A model generated the notes under the pieces. It saw only the letters and a list, made by a program, of their open reading frames with translations, was not told where the DNA came from and did not search any database. From JAWVYT01 sp046483065 (lineage in GTDB: Bacteria; Gemmatimonadota; Gemmatimonadetes; Longimicrobiales; RSA9): a stretch of DNA of 64,000 nucleotides. Where the stretch lies: NCBI GenBank assembly GCA_046483065.1, contig JAWODW010000052.1, forward strand, positions 1 to 64,000. The letters run 5' to 3'. Position numbers and translations under genes: made by a program. Below are positions 45,439-54,803 of this stretch, in pieces. Position 1 is the stretch's first letter. Each line of letters opens with the position of its first letter.

Positions 45439-45900
45439 TTACGCGGCCAGCTCGGCCACCACCGGGTCCACCAGCCGCTCGAACTCGGCGTACGGCATAC
45501 GGACCAGCTCGTGGTGGCTCCCGGCAGGGAACGCGATCTGTTCGTCCTCGCGCAGGTGCCGGTCCACGAACACCGGGAGGTCCCACAAGTTGCCGAACGG
45601 CGGCATGGCGCCCGGCTCGCACGTCGGGAACAGGTCCTTGAACTCGTCCTCGCCGGCCAGTTGTACGGATCCGGCGCCGGTCACGTCCTCGACCCGCTCC
45701 AGGTCGACCTGGAGCGTGGCGGGGAGCACCACCATGGCCATCGCCCCGTCCACCTTGACCATGACGGTCTTGGCGATCTCCTTTCCCCGGATATGGGCCG
45801 CCGCCGCGGCCTCCTGCGCCGTGTACGCTTCGGGATGCGCGACCGTCTCGTAATCGACACCGTTCTCTTCCAGGAACTGCTTCAACTTCTCTACCGGCAT
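45439..45900 (-). CDS. YbaK/ProX-domain aminoacyl-tRNA deacylase-like protein
   Basis: 153 residues, near the length of YbaK. The domain is recognised from an early YTAQEAAAAAHIRGKEIAKT region with the conserved Lys, then VVLPATLQVDLERV and the binding loop GAMPPFGNLWDLPVFVD. It should clear mischarged aminoacyl-tRNA; specificity is unknown. GGGAGGTGG precedes the ATG. Divergent from pfkB. Confidence 0.88.
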   Translation of the reverse strand: MPVEKLKQFLEENGVDYETVAHPEAYTAQEAAAAAHIRGKEIAKTVMVKVDGAMAMVVLPATLQVDLERVEDVTGAGSVQLAGEDEFKDLFPTCEPGAMPPFGNLWDLPVFVDRHLREDEQIAFPAGSHHELVRMPYAEFERLVDPVVAELAA

Positions 45901-46031
45901 GCTCCACCTCCCGGTTCGGTTGGATAGCGCCCCCCATTTCCACCGGTTTCCGGTGCACAACCCGTTCCGCGCGGCGGCGCACGCGGCTTGCATGAGGAGA
46001 GGGCGAGACGGGCACGAACCGGGAGCCGACC

Positions 46032-47000
46032 ATGAGCCATACCACCACACTGACCATGAACCCCGCCGTGGACGTGTCTGCGGCGGTGGACCAGGTCACG
46101 GCCGAGGAGAAGCTGCGGCTTCGTGAGCCCCAGCGCGACCCGGGGGGTGGTGGGATCAACGTGGCCCGGGCCATCTGCCGGCTCGGAGGCAGCGCGCGTG
46201 CCGTCTTCGCGGCCGGCGGGAGCAGCGGCGCGCTCCTCGAACGCCTCCTCGACGCGGAATCGGTGCCCGCCCACGCCGTGGACGTGGAAGACTTCACGCG
46301 GGAGAATCTGTTCGTGTCGGAAGACCGATCAGACCGGCAGTTCCGGTTCATCATGCCGGGCCCCGAGCTCGACGAGGCCGAGCGGGACCGGCTGGCCGAG
46401 GCGGCGTTCGACGACAGACCTGACTACCTGGTGGCCAGCGGAAGCCTGCCACCGGGCGTGCCCGACGATTTCTACGCGCGTCTCGCGCGTACCGCACAGG
46501 AGTGGGACGTCCGGTTCATCCTGGACACCTCCGGCGACGCCCTGTGCCGGGGCGTTGAGGCCGGCGTATTCCTCCTCAAGCCCAACCTCCGGGAGCTCGC
46601 CCAGATCGCCGGCCAGGACGTCTCGGAGGACCCGGACCAGGAGGCCGCCGCCCGCCGGCTCGTGGACGAGGGTCTCGCAGAGGTGGTCGTGGTCAGCCTC
46701 GGCGCCGCCGGCGTGCTCCTGGTGACGGACCAGCACACCGAGCGCATCCCTGCCCCCACCGTCCCCATCCGGAGCAAGGTAGGCGCCGGGGACAGCACCG
46801 TGGCAGGGATCACCGCCGCCCTGGCCCGGGGCGACGACGTGGCCACCGCCGTTCGCTTCGGCGTGGCCGCCGGCGCGGCGGCGGTCATGACGCCGGGCAC
46901 CGAGCTGTGCCGCCGGGAGGACACCGAGCGGCTCTTCGAGCGGGTTCGCGGCCGCGCCGCGGGTGCCGAGGGCGCCGAGGCCCGGGAGGCCCGGGGATGA
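46032..47000 (+). CDS. pfkB: PfkB-family sugar phosphate kinase (6-phosphofructokinase II-like)
   Basis: 322 residues. The ribokinase-family fold begins TLTMNPAVDVSAAVDQV; Gly-Gly-Gly-Gly-Ile-Asn-Val-Ala-Arg marks substrate binding, and the catalytic-base loop is SKVGAGDSTVAG (Asp about 253). Similarity is closest to the fructose 6-phosphate / tagatose 6-phosphate kinase subgroup. It would make fructose 1,6-bisphosphate for glycolysis. CGGGAG lies before the ATG. Its TGA overlaps the next ATG (ATGA). First gene of the pfkB-HAD-GH65 operon. Confidence 0.9.
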   Translation: MSHTTTLTMNPAVDVSAAVDQVTAEEKLRLREPQRDPGGGGINVARAICRLGGSARAVFAAGGSSGALLERLLDAESVPAHAVDVEDFTRENLFVSEDRSDRQFRFIMPGPELDEAERDRLAEAAFDDRPDYLVASGSLPPGVPDDFYARLARTAQEWDVRFILDTSGDALCRGVEAGVFLLKPNLRELAQIAGQDVSEDPDQEAAARRLVDEGLAEVVVVSLGAAGVLLVTDQHTERIPAPTVPIRSKVGAGDSTVAGITAALARGDDVATAVRFGVAAGAAAVMTPGTELCRREDTERLFERVRGRAAGAEGAEAREARG

Positions 47001-47779
47001 GCCCCGACACTGATGCCACCGGGAGCGATCTCGTCCGCCGGATGGAGGGGCTCCAGGCCTTTATCGTGGACCTCGACGGCGTGGTGACCGACACGGCGGT
47101 ACTGCACGAGCGGGCGTGGAAACGGATGTTCGAGGAGTACCTGGCCGAGCGCCGGGGGGAGGACGCCGAGCCGTTCACGAGCCGGGACTACCGGCGCTAC
47201 GTGGACGGGAAGCCCCGGTACGACGGCGCCGCCGCCTTCCTGGAGTCCCGGGGGATCGACCTGCCCCGGGGCGAGCCTGATGACCCGCCGGACCGGGAGA
47301 CGGTGAGCGGCCTCGGGAACCGGAAGAACCGGTACTTCCAGGAGCTCCTCGAACGGGATGGCGCCCGGGTGTTCGATGGCGCGGTGCGGTGGCTCCGGGA
47401 CGCGGCCGACCGCGGTTATCGTCTGGCGGTGGTGACCTCCAGCCGGAACGGCCGTCGGATCCTGGATGCCGCGGGTCTCGGGGATCTCTTCGACGCCCGC
47501 GTCGACGGCCGGGACGGCCAGGAGCGTGGCCTCCCCGGGAAACCGGACCCCGCCTACTTCCTCGCCGCCGCGGCGGACCTGGCCGTGGCACCCGACCACG
47601 CCGCCATCGCGGAAGACGCCGGGGCCGGCGTGGAGGCCGGGCGCCGGGGCGGCTTCGCCCTGGTGATCGGGGTGGCAGCGACAGAGAACGCGGACCGGCT
47701 CCGGGAGGCGGGCGCCGACGTGGTGGTCGAGCGCCTGGCGGAGCTGCCCCTCCCTGCACCTCGGATGGAGAACTCATGA
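46997..47779 (+). CDS. HAD-family beta-phosphoglucomutase-like protein
   Basis: 260 residues. HAD motif I DLDGVVTDTA, motif II VVTSS, and motif III/IV around GKPDPAYFLAAA and IAEDAGAGVEA are complete. The long helical cap with DGKPRYDG matches beta-phosphoglucomutases encoded beside GH65 enzymes. It would convert beta-glucose 1-phosphate to glucose 6-phosphate. Overlaps both neighbours by four bases. Confidence 0.9.
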   Translation: MSPDTDATGSDLVRRMEGLQAFIVDLDGVVTDTAVLHERAWKRMFEEYLAERRGEDAEPFTSRDYRRYVDGKPRYDGAAAFLESRGIDLPRGEPDDPPDRETVSGLGNRKNRYFQELLERDGARVFDGAVRWLRDAADRGYRLAVVTSSRNGRRILDAAGLGDLFDARVDGRDGQERGLPGKPDPAYFLAAAADLAVAPDHAAIAEDAGAGVEAGRRGGFALVIGVAATENADRLREAGADVVVERLAELPLPAPRMENS

Positions 47780-50196
47780 CCGAATGGCTGCTGATCTACG
47801 ACGAATACGACCCGGACGAGGAAGGGCTCCGGGAAGCGCTCTGCACCACCGGGAACGGTGTGTTCGCCACCCGGGGCGCGGCGCCCGAGTGCGCGGCCGA
47901 CGACGTCCACTACCCGGGCACGTACCGCATCGGGCTGTACGACCGGCAGGAGACCACCATCGAGGGGACCACGGTTCCGAACGAGAGCCTGGTCAACCTG
48001 CCGAACTGGCTCCACTTCCGGTTCCGGATCGAGGACGGCGAGTGGTTCACGCCCGACGCCGGTGACCTGGTGGACTACGAGCAGCGCTTCGACGCCCGCG
48101 AGGGGCTCCTCTCCCGGCATCTCCAGTTCCGTCACGACGACCGGGTCACGTCGGTGACCCAGCGTCGGTTCGTCAGCATGGCCGACCCGCATATGGGCGC
48201 GCTGGAAACCACGTTCAAGGCGGAGAACTGGTCGGGCCGTCTCGAGGTCCGGTCCGGGATCGATGGAAACGTGGAGAACGGTGGTGTGGAGCGGTATCGA
48301 CAGCTGGAGAGCCGGCATCTGGATGTGCTCGAGACCCGGGAGCTGGATGACGGCGAGTCCCTCCTCCTCCTGGCCGAGACCCGCCAGTCGCGGATCCGGA
48401 TCGCGGAGGCCGTACGCACGTGCGTTCACCGCGATGAGCACGCCGTCGAAGTGGAGCGGGAGCGGGTGGAGGGGGAGGGCCGGATCGCCCACGGCATGAC
48501 CGTGGAGCTGGCCGAGGACGAGGCCGTCACCTTCGAGAAGGTCCTGACCCTGTACACGTCCCTGGACCGTGCCGTCTCCGAGTGCGGCCTCGAGGCGCGC
48601 CGGCACCTGGAGGCCGCGCCCCGGTTCAGCGAGCTGCTCCGGCGCCATATCCTGGCCTGGAGCCAGTACTGGCGGCGGTCCGAGATCCGGATCGGGACCG
48701 ACGAGCACACCGACCGGGCCGTGAACCTCTACCTCTGCCACACGCTCCAGACCGTGTCGGACAACACCGTCGGCCACGACGTGGGCGTGCCGGCCCGGGG
48801 GATCCACGGCGAGGCGTACCGCGGGCACGTCTTCTGGGACGAGCTGTTCGTGTTCCCCGTCCTCGACTTCCGGCTTCCGGAGTTGACCCGCTCGCTCCTC
48901 AAGTACCGTTACCACCGGCTCCCGGCGGCCCGGCGGGCGGCCGCGGAGGCCGGCTACGAGGGCGCCATGTTCCCGTGGCAGAGCGGGAGCAGCGGTCGGG
49001 AGGAGACCCAAACGCTGCACCTGAACCCCCGCTCCGGGCGCTGGGTGCCCGACAACACCCACCTCCAGCGCCATATCAACGTGGCCATCCCGTACAGCAT
49101 CTGGAAGCACTACCAGGCCACGGGCGACCTGGAGCTACTGGCCTTCTACGGCGCCGAGATGATCCTGGAGACCGCCCGGTTCTGGGCGAGCATCACCGAG
49201 TACAACCGGGCCCGGGACCGCTACGAGATCAACGGCGTGCTCGGGCCCGACGAGTTCCACACCCGGTACCCGGGCGCCGATGAACCGGGCCTCGACAACA
49301 ACGCCTACACCAACGTCATGGTGGTCTGGGTCCTGCTGCGGGCGCTGGAGCTGACCGACGTCCTGCCGGGGCGGCGCCGCGAGCTCCTCTGGGAGAAGCT
49401 GGGGATCCAGCGGATGGAGCTGGAGCTGTGGGAGGACATCACCCGGAAGATGTTCGTCCCGTTCCACGATGACGATCGGATCATCAGCCAGTTCCAGGGC
49501 TACCGCGACCTTAACGAGCTCGACTGGGCCGACTACCGGGATCGCTACGACGACATCCAGCGCCTGGACCGGATCCTCGAGGCCGAGGACGACGACATCA
49601 ACCGATACAAGGCGTCGAAGCAGGCTGACGTCCTCATGCTCTTCTTCCTCCTCTCATCCGACGAGCTGGCCGGGATCTTCCACCGGCTCCGGTACCCCTT
49701 CGACCGGGAGACCATGGCCCGGAACACCGACTACTACATGGAGCGGACGTCGCATGGCTCCACGCTCAGCGGCGTGGTCCACGCCTGGGTCCTGGCACGG
49801 ACCGACCGGGACCGGGCATGGGAGTTCTTCCGGCGGGCGCTGGAGAGTGACATCTCCGACATCCAGGGCGGGACCACCCCGGAAGGGATCCACCTCGGGG
49901 CCATGACCGGGACGGTGGACCTGCTCCAGCGGTGCTATACCGGTATGGAGGCCCGGGGCGATCGGCTCCGGTTCGACCCCCGCATCCCCGAAGACCTGGA
50001 CGAGCTCCATTTCACCATCCAGTACCGGAGCAACTGGCTCGACATCGACCTCTGCCGGGACCACATCACCATCCACGCCCAGCCCAGCTCGGCGGCGGCC
50101 GTGGACGTGGAGGTGAACGGCGAGCGGCGTACGGTCTCACCGGGCAGTCGCGTCCGCTTCGAGCGGGAGCTCCCGGAGGACGCGGACACGGACTGA
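47776..50196 (+). CDS. Glycoside hydrolase family 65 disaccharide phosphorylase
   Basis: 806 residues in the GH65 order: N-terminal beta-sandwich (1-270), linker helices, then the alpha/alpha barrel with HVFWDELFVFPVL. The general-acid Glu493 lies in LGPDEFHTRYPG, and the late phosphate-binding HGSTLSGVVHAW and KASKQADVLMLFFLL motifs are intact. Phosphorolysis of maltose, trehalose, kojibiose or a similar sugar to beta-glucose 1-phosphate is expected; which one cannot be read here. It is the last gene of the operon with the mutase and kinase. Confidence 0.93.
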   Translation: MTEWLLIYDEYDPDEEGLREALCTTGNGVFATRGAAPECAADDVHYPGTYRIGLYDRQETTIEGTTVPNESLVNLPNWLHFRFRIEDGEWFTPDAGDLVDYEQRFDAREGLLSRHLQFRHDDRVTSVTQRRFVSMADPHMGALETTFKAENWSGRLEVRSGIDGNVENGGVERYRQLESRHLDVLETRELDDGESLLLLAETRQSRIRIAEAVRTCVHRDEHAVEVERERVEGEGRIAHGMTVELAEDEAVTFEKVLTLYTSLDRAVSECGLEARRHLEAAPRFSELLRRHILAWSQYWRRSEIRIGTDEHTDRAVNLYLCHTLQTVSDNTVGHDVGVPARGIHGEAYRGHVFWDELFVFPVLDFRLPELTRSLLKYRYHRLPAARRAAAEAGYEGAMFPWQSGSSGREETQTLHLNPRSGRWVPDNTHLQRHINVAIPYSIWKHYQATGDLELLAFYGAEMILETARFWASITEYNRARDRYEINGVLGPDEFHTRYPGADEPGLDNNAYTNVMVVWVLLRALELTDVLPGRRRELLWEKLGIQRMELELWEDITRKMFVPFHDDDRIISQFQGYRDLNELDWADYRDRYDDIQRLDRILEAEDDDINRYKASKQADVLMLFFLLSSDELAGIFHRLRYPFDRETMARNTDYYMERTSHGSTLSGVVHAWVLARTDRDRAWEFFRRALESDISDIQGGTTPEGIHLGAMTGTVDLLQRCYTGMEARGDRLRFDPRIPEDLDELHFTIQYRSNWLDIDLCRDHITIHAQPSSAAAVDVEVNGERRTVSPGSRVRFERELPEDADTD

Positions 50197-50246
50197 ACCC
50201 GCGCCGCCCCGCGCGTCGGTCGGCCTCCGGCCGCCTGTTCCGTCGG

Positions 50247-50687
50247 TCAGGATTCGGGTCGGGTCGGCCGCTGCCAGCGGAGCAGCTTGTCGTACTCGTG
50301 CATGAAGTTGGCGATGACCTGATCACGGTCGTACCCGAGGATCCCGTAGTCCTGGGGCCCCTCATCGGTGTAGACCATGGCCCGGAAATAGCTGTCCCGA
50401 TCCTCGTCTTCGAAGGTCAGCCCCGGGAACGCGAAGGTGGGCCGCCGGAAGGTCCGGACCTTCACCGCGTAGTAGAACTCCTCGTCGTCGCCATCGAACA
50501 CCCGGATGGCCACCCGATCGGGCCCCTTCTCGATCTCGCCGCGCCGGCCGTGGCGCGTCAGCTCGTCGGCCACGTCGCCCAGCGCCGGCGCGACCGTCTC
50601 TCGAAGAAACTCACGCACCTGTTCCCTGCTCCACTGCTCCGGACGCCGGCGTCCGAGAGCGCGTTTCAGCTGATCTTTCCACGACAT
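50247..50687 (-). CDS. Stand-alone BetT-like C-terminal (osmosensory) domain
   Basis: 146 residues, soluble and acidic. The pattern VREFLRETVAPALGDVADEL, then DEEFYYAVKVRTF, YFRAMVY and a closing YDRDQVIANFMHEYDKLL matches the cytoplasmic C-terminal region of long BetT-type choline carriers. Here it is a separate gene, 10 bp after the stop of a BCCT transporter that lacks this tail. It probably binds and regulates that carrier; this is inferred from domain similarity and position. Confidence 0.72.
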   Translation of the reverse strand: MSWKDQLKRALGRRRPEQWSREQVREFLRETVAPALGDVADELTRHGRRGEIEKGPDRVAIRVFDGDDEEFYYAVKVRTFRRPTFAFPGLTFEDEDRDSYFRAMVYTDEGPQDYGILGYDRDQVIANFMHEYDKLLRWQRPTRPES

Positions 50688-50697
50688 GCCGATCCTC

Positions 50698-52269
50698 CTA
50701 TTCCTGTCCTCGCTCGATTGCCGGCGGCTCCGACCCCCCGCGTGGACGCCGTCGGGTCCGCTCCTCCATGGCCTCCCTGCGCTCCCGTCTCAGCCCTTTC
50801 AACAGCCCCCAGCAGACGAAGAGCATGATCACCGTGAACGGGAGCGCCGTGCTGATGGCCGCCGTCTGAAGCGCCGTCAGCCCCCCGGCCACCAGCAGGA
50901 TCCCCGCTACCACGCCCTCGGTCACGGCCCAGAAGATCCGCTGGGGGACGGGCGGCTCCGGATCGCCACCCGCCGTGATGATGTCGATCACCAGCGACCC
51001 CGAGTCCGAGGACGTGACGAAGAAGGTCACCACCACCAGCGTTGCAGCGAAGGAGCTGATCACGGCGAGCGGGAACTGCTCCAGGAGCACGAAGAGCGAG
51101 GTCGGCACGCTCTCCTGTACCGCCGCCACGATGCCGACGCCGCCGAAGTGCTCCAGGTAGAGGGCGGTGTTGCCGAAGACCGTGAGCCAGACGAAGGTCA
51201 GCGCCACGGGCACCAGGAGTACGCCGCCGATGAACTCCCGGATCGTGCGCCCCCGTGAGATCCGGGCGATGAACATCCCCACGAACGGCGACCACGCGAT
51301 CCACCACCCCCAGTAAAAGATGGTCCAGCTGCCGAGCCAGTCGGCGTCGCCGTAGGCGGCGGTCCGGAAGGTGTTGCTGACGAGCCCGTTTACGTAGTTC
51401 CCCACGTTCCCGGCCAGCGCGTTCAGCAGGTAGACGGTGGGACCCATCACGAAGACGAACAGCACCAGGAGCACGGCCAGTCCGATATTGAACTCGCTCA
51501 ATCGCCGGATCCCCCGCTCCAGCCCGGTGGCCACCGAGACCGTGGCCATGAGTGTGATCGTTGCGATGAGCAGGAGCTGGACCCAGACCGCCTCCGGCAC
51601 GTCGAACAGGTAGCCCAACCCGGCGTTCACCTGCATCACGCCGAATCCGAGGGAGGTGGCTACGCCGAACATGGTGCCGAGGACGGCGAAGATGTCCACG
51701 GCGTCACCGATGGGCCCGTAGATCCGGTCGCCGAGGATCGGATAGAGCGCCGACCGGATGGTGAGCGGCAGGTCGTGGCGGAAGGAGAAGTAGGCCAGCG
51801 AGAGCCCCACCACGATGTAGACGGCCCAGGCGTGGACTCCCCAGTGGAAGAAGGTCAGCTCCATGGCCTCCTGGATGGCCGCCTCGGTCCCGCCGCCACC
51901 CCCCGGCGGGCTCGAGTAGTGGAGCACCGGCTCCGCCACGCTGAAGAAGAGGAGCCCGATCCCCATTCCCGCGCTGAAGAGCATGGCGAACCAGGAGCCG
52001 TAGCTGAACTCGGGCTCGGCGTCGTCCGGGCCCAGCCGGATCTTCCCGAACCGGCTGAAGAAGAGCCCCACGACGAAGACCAGGAAAAACGCCACCGCCA
52101 GGATATAGAACCATCCGGCCATGGCCACGATCCCGCTCTGCAGCGTGGCGAACGTGGCGGCCGCCGTCTCCGAGAAGAGGGCGCCGAGGAGCACGAAGGT
52201 GGCGATCAGCGCCGCCGAGATGAAGAACACCGGCGGGTTGATCTTCAGACCGAACCGCTCCCAATCCAT
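50698..52269 (-). CDS. BCCT-family osmolyte transporter
   Basis: 523 residues with twelve predicted helices. The glycine-rich stretch GMGIGLLFFSVAEPVLHY in TM3 and the family signature FYWGWWIAWSPFVGMFIARI are present, as is FFVTSSDSGS in TM10. Import of glycine betaine, choline or a related compound with Na+ or H+ is expected. The C-terminus is short and basic (RRERREAMEERTRRRPRGG), not the long BetT domain, which is encoded next door. The ATG has GGGGAAG upstream. The porin gene is just upstream on the same strand. Confidence 0.95.
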   Translation of the reverse strand: MDWERFGLKINPPVFFISAALIATFVLLGALFSETAAATFATLQSGIVAMAGWFYILAVAFFLVFVVGLFFSRFGKIRLGPDDAEPEFSYGSWFAMLFSAGMGIGLLFFSVAEPVLHYSSPPGGGGGTEAAIQEAMELTFFHWGVHAWAVYIVVGLSLAYFSFRHDLPLTIRSALYPILGDRIYGPIGDAVDIFAVLGTMFGVATSLGFGVMQVNAGLGYLFDVPEAVWVQLLLIATITLMATVSVATGLERGIRRLSEFNIGLAVLLVLFVFVMGPTVYLLNALAGNVGNYVNGLVSNTFRTAAYGDADWLGSWTIFYWGWWIAWSPFVGMFIARISRGRTIREFIGGVLLVPVALTFVWLTVFGNTALYLEHFGGVGIVAAVQESVPTSLFVLLEQFPLAVISSFAATLVVVTFFVTSSDSGSLVIDIITAGGDPEPPVPQRIFWAVTEGVVAGILLVAGGLTALQTAAISTALPFTVIMLFVCWGLLKGLRRERREAMEERTRRRPRGGSEPPAIERGQE

Positions 52270-52283
52270 GGAGGTCTTCCCCG

Positions 52284-53525
52284 TCAGAAGTAGTAGCCGA
52301 CGTTCATGTTGAACCGCGTGCTCCACCCGCCGGCACCATCCCCTTCGGCGAGGGCCCGTCCGTAGTCGGGCCCCAGCCACGGATGGTTCCACCCGCTGGC
52401 CACGTCCATGTAGACGTAGACGGGCCCGGCGGAGATCGCGCTCCCCAGCACGTTCTGGCGGGTGTCCGGATAGGTCGGGTCCGCCTTGACCATGTACGTG
52501 AAGTCGTCGTAGAACCGGATCGAGGCGATGGGCCCCCACGCCACCGGGAGCGTGTACGCCACCCCCAGGAGGTACAGGCTCGCTGCCCGGGCCACCTTGT
52601 ACGGCGCGTCGTAGGCGCCCATGACCACGAATGGCTCCACGGCCCCCGCCTCATCCGGGTTCACCGCGTACCGGATGGCCTCCGCGATGACGTTCCAGCG
52701 TCCGCGTGTGGCGTCCACGTGCGCGCTGGCCGCCCAGTGGGACCCGAATCTATCGGTTTCCCGGTTGTGGAGCTGGCCCCACTGGCCCGAGACGCCGAGC
52801 TCGGCGCTCCCCTTGCCGGAGCTCAGCGGCGCCGTATAGGTCAGCCGGCCATTGACCTGGTTGACCTCTTCGTTCGACCGGGCCGTCTCGAGCCCGGCGT
52901 ACCCCAGCTCTCCCGGGGTGGCGGGCACCACATCATACGAGTAACGGGCGCTGGCCACACTGCCGCCGGTGAACGACCCCTCATCGTTCAGGTAGAAAGC
53001 CATCTGGACGCCCCACCGGCCGGCCGCGTAAAGCACGTTCACCCCGGCGTCGTAGTCATCCTCCAGCCCCACGTAGTACGGCAGCTGGAAGAACCAGTTG
53101 TGCGACGCGTACGGCAGCGGCCCGAAGGGCACCTTGTGGACGCCGAGGAGGACGTCCAGCGCGTCGCTGAAGCCGTAGCCGACCCACCCGTGGTGCAGCA
53201 TGTGGTAGCCGGCGTAGATCCGGTACTCCGCCGAGAAGAGGAGATCGCCGTACGAGCCGTCGGCGTTCAGCCGGAACGTGTCGAAGTCGAAGTCGGCGGC
53301 CCGGCGCAGCTCGAACCGGCCCCGGGCCCAGTCCCGGTACTGGAGGTTGAACCGGAGCGCGCCCCCGAGGGTCAGCCGCGCCTCGAGCGCCTCCTGCGAC
53401 GACGTTTCCACCGCCGGCACCGTGTCCGCCGGCGGCGTGGACGGCTCTGCGCAGGTCGGGCCCGGCGCGTCGGCCGGGGCGAGGGCGAGCACGGCGGCCC
53501 CGAAGAGCGGGGCGGTCCAGGACAT
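52284..53525 (-). CDS. Outer-membrane porin
   Basis: 413 residues: signal peptide (to about residue 25), a Pro/Thr-rich spacer, then a beta-barrel with many aromatic strands and a terminal NVGYYF. The ending in Phe and strands such as LLFSAEYRIYAGYHML point to a porin of 16 or so strands. It is 14 bp before the BCCT gene, so it may bring osmolytes or other solutes across the outer membrane for that carrier; inferred from position only. Confidence 0.82.
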   Translation of the reverse strand: MSWTAPLFGAAVLALAPADAPGPTCAEPSTPPADTVPAVETSSQEALEARLTLGGALRFNLQYRDWARGRFELRRAADFDFDTFRLNADGSYGDLLFSAEYRIYAGYHMLHHGWVGYGFSDALDVLLGVHKVPFGPLPYASHNWFFQLPYYVGLEDDYDAGVNVLYAAGRWGVQMAFYLNDEGSFTGGSVASARYSYDVVPATPGELGYAGLETARSNEEVNQVNGRLTYTAPLSSGKGSAELGVSGQWGQLHNRETDRFGSHWAASAHVDATRGRWNVIAEAIRYAVNPDEAGAVEPFVVMGAYDAPYKVARAASLYLLGVAYTLPVAWGPIASIRFYDDFTYMVKADPTYPDTRQNVLGSAISAGPVYVYMDVASGWNHPWLGPDYGRALAEGDGAGGWSTRFNMNVGYYF

Positions 53526-53717
53526 GGGGTGTAGGGTCCTCGTCGAGGTGCAGGTTCCGGTTTCCGAACCCGAATGCAAGGACCGTGCGGTGGAGCTGAG
53601 AGTACGAGCCCGCGGCGGCGGGGCCGCTTGCCGGGCGGGGAGAGCGGGTCCTACCTTGGCCTCGCGGGGCCCGATGGGCTCTGTCGCTCACCCATCCTGA
53701 GCCAACGAACCACACTC

Positions 53718-54203
53718 TTGCGACGCACCAGCTTCTTCTGGCTATCCGTGCTCATCGCCGCCTGGTGGCTGCTGACGGCCCCGGACCTCGCCTGGGAGGC
53801 GGGCCTCCTGGCGGTCATCGTCGGGGCACTCCTCCACTACGGCCTCGGGGGTCGGGGCGCGGCCCGGCTCACGGTGCCGGGGCTCCTCCGATTCCTCCCG
53901 TTCTTCCTCCATCAGATGGTGCGGGGCGGGCTCGACGTGAGCCGCAGGGCGCTGAGCCCATCATTGCCCCTGGCGCCCGACCTCTTCCACTTCCGCACCG
54001 GGCTGCCCGAGGGGCTCCCGCGCGTCTTCTTCATCAACGCCATCAGTCTCCTGCCCGGCACGTTCAGCGCCCAGGTGGACCGCGACGACATCACGGTCCA
54101 CCGGCTCGACTCGGCCATGGTTCCGGAGGCCCGCCTCCGGACGCTGGAAGCGAAGGTCGCCGGGCTCTTCGGTCTGGAGTCCGACCTGGAGTCGTCGTCG
54201 TGA
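53718..54203 (+). CDS. mrpE: MrpE/MbhA-like subunit
   Basis: About 161 residues. Two or three N-terminal helices and a cytoplasmic region with FINAISLLPGTFSAQVDRDDITVH, the MrpE signature. The start is uncertain: I use TTG 53718 at the beginning of the hydrophobic part because no ATG or GTG with a good ribosome-binding site is present; the open frame extends further up. First gene of the eight-gene operon; its TGA overlaps mrpF. Confidence 0.82.
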   Translation: MRRTSFFWLSVLIAAWWLLTAPDLAWEAGLLAVIVGALLHYGLGGRGAARLTVPGLLRFLPFFLHQMVRGGLDVSRRALSPSLPLAPDLFHFRTGLPEGLPRVFFINAISLLPGTFSAQVDRDDITVHRLDSAMVPEARLRTLEAKVAGLFGLESDLESSS

Positions 54204-54478
54204 CGACGCTGCTCCTGGCCGTCGGGCTCGTCCTGCTCCTGAGCCTCGTGGCGGGGCTTGCGAGGCTGCTGGCGGGGCCCTCACCGGGCGACCGGGTGAT
54301 CGCCGTCCAGCTCTTCGGGACGGCCGGCGTAGCCTTCCTCCTGATCCTGGCCGAGGTCGGCAGCGCGCCGCCGCTGCGCGATGTGGCGCTGGTCTTCGCG
54401 CTCCTGGCCGCCGTCATCGTCACCGCGTTCGTGAAGCGGGGCTGGGTCCGGCAGCGCGGCCGCGACGGGGACGACTGA
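54200..54478 (+). CDS. mrpF: MrpF-like subunit
   Basis: 92 residues, three helices. The family motif LLAGPSPGDRVIAVQLFGTAG is intact. GTG start in a GTGA overlap with mrpE. Small membrane subunit of the antiporter complex. Confidence 0.9.
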   Translation: MTTLLLAVGLVLLLSLVAGLARLLAGPSPGDRVIAVQLFGTAGVAFLLILAEVGSAPPLRDVALVFALLAAVIVTAFVKRGWVRQRGRDGDD

Positions 54479-54479
54479 C

Positions 54480-54803
54480 ATGGCCCCGGCTCTCGACGTC
54501 ATCGCCGCCGGCCTCCTGCTGCTGGGCGCGTACTTCTTCGTCGCGGGCACGGTGGGCATCCTCCGGTTCCCGGACGTCTACACGCGGCTGCACGCCCTGA
54601 CCAAGGCCGACGCGCTGGGCCTCGGATTCATCGCCCTCGGGCTCTGCTTCCGCGCCGGGTCGTGGGCGGTCCGGCTCCAGCTCATCCTGACCTGGCTCCT
54701 GGTCCTGGCTGCCACGGCCACCGTGGCCCACCTCCTGGCGCGCACCTCCATGGAGGAAGGCATCGAGCCGGTGGCCCGCCCCCGGAAAGAGGTCCGTCCG
54801 TGA
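54480..54803 (+). CDS. mrpG: MrpG-like subunit
   Basis: 107 residues, three helices. The signature GTVGILRFPDVYTRLHALTKAD is complete. Starts with ATG one base after the mrpF stop and ends in a GTGA overlap with the next gene. Small membrane subunit. Confidence 0.93.
   Translation: MAPALDVIAAGLLLLGAYFFVAGTVGILRFPDVYTRLHALTKADALGLGFIALGLCFRAGSWAVRLQLILTWLLVLAATATVAHLLARTSMEEGIEPVARPRKEVRP

Noticed and set aside
45941..45955. CACCGG-TTT-CCGGTG inverted repeat between ybaK-like and pfkB genes
   Set aside because: A six-base arm palindrome in GC-rich DNA is weak evidence, and no second copy was found upstream of related genes in the window.
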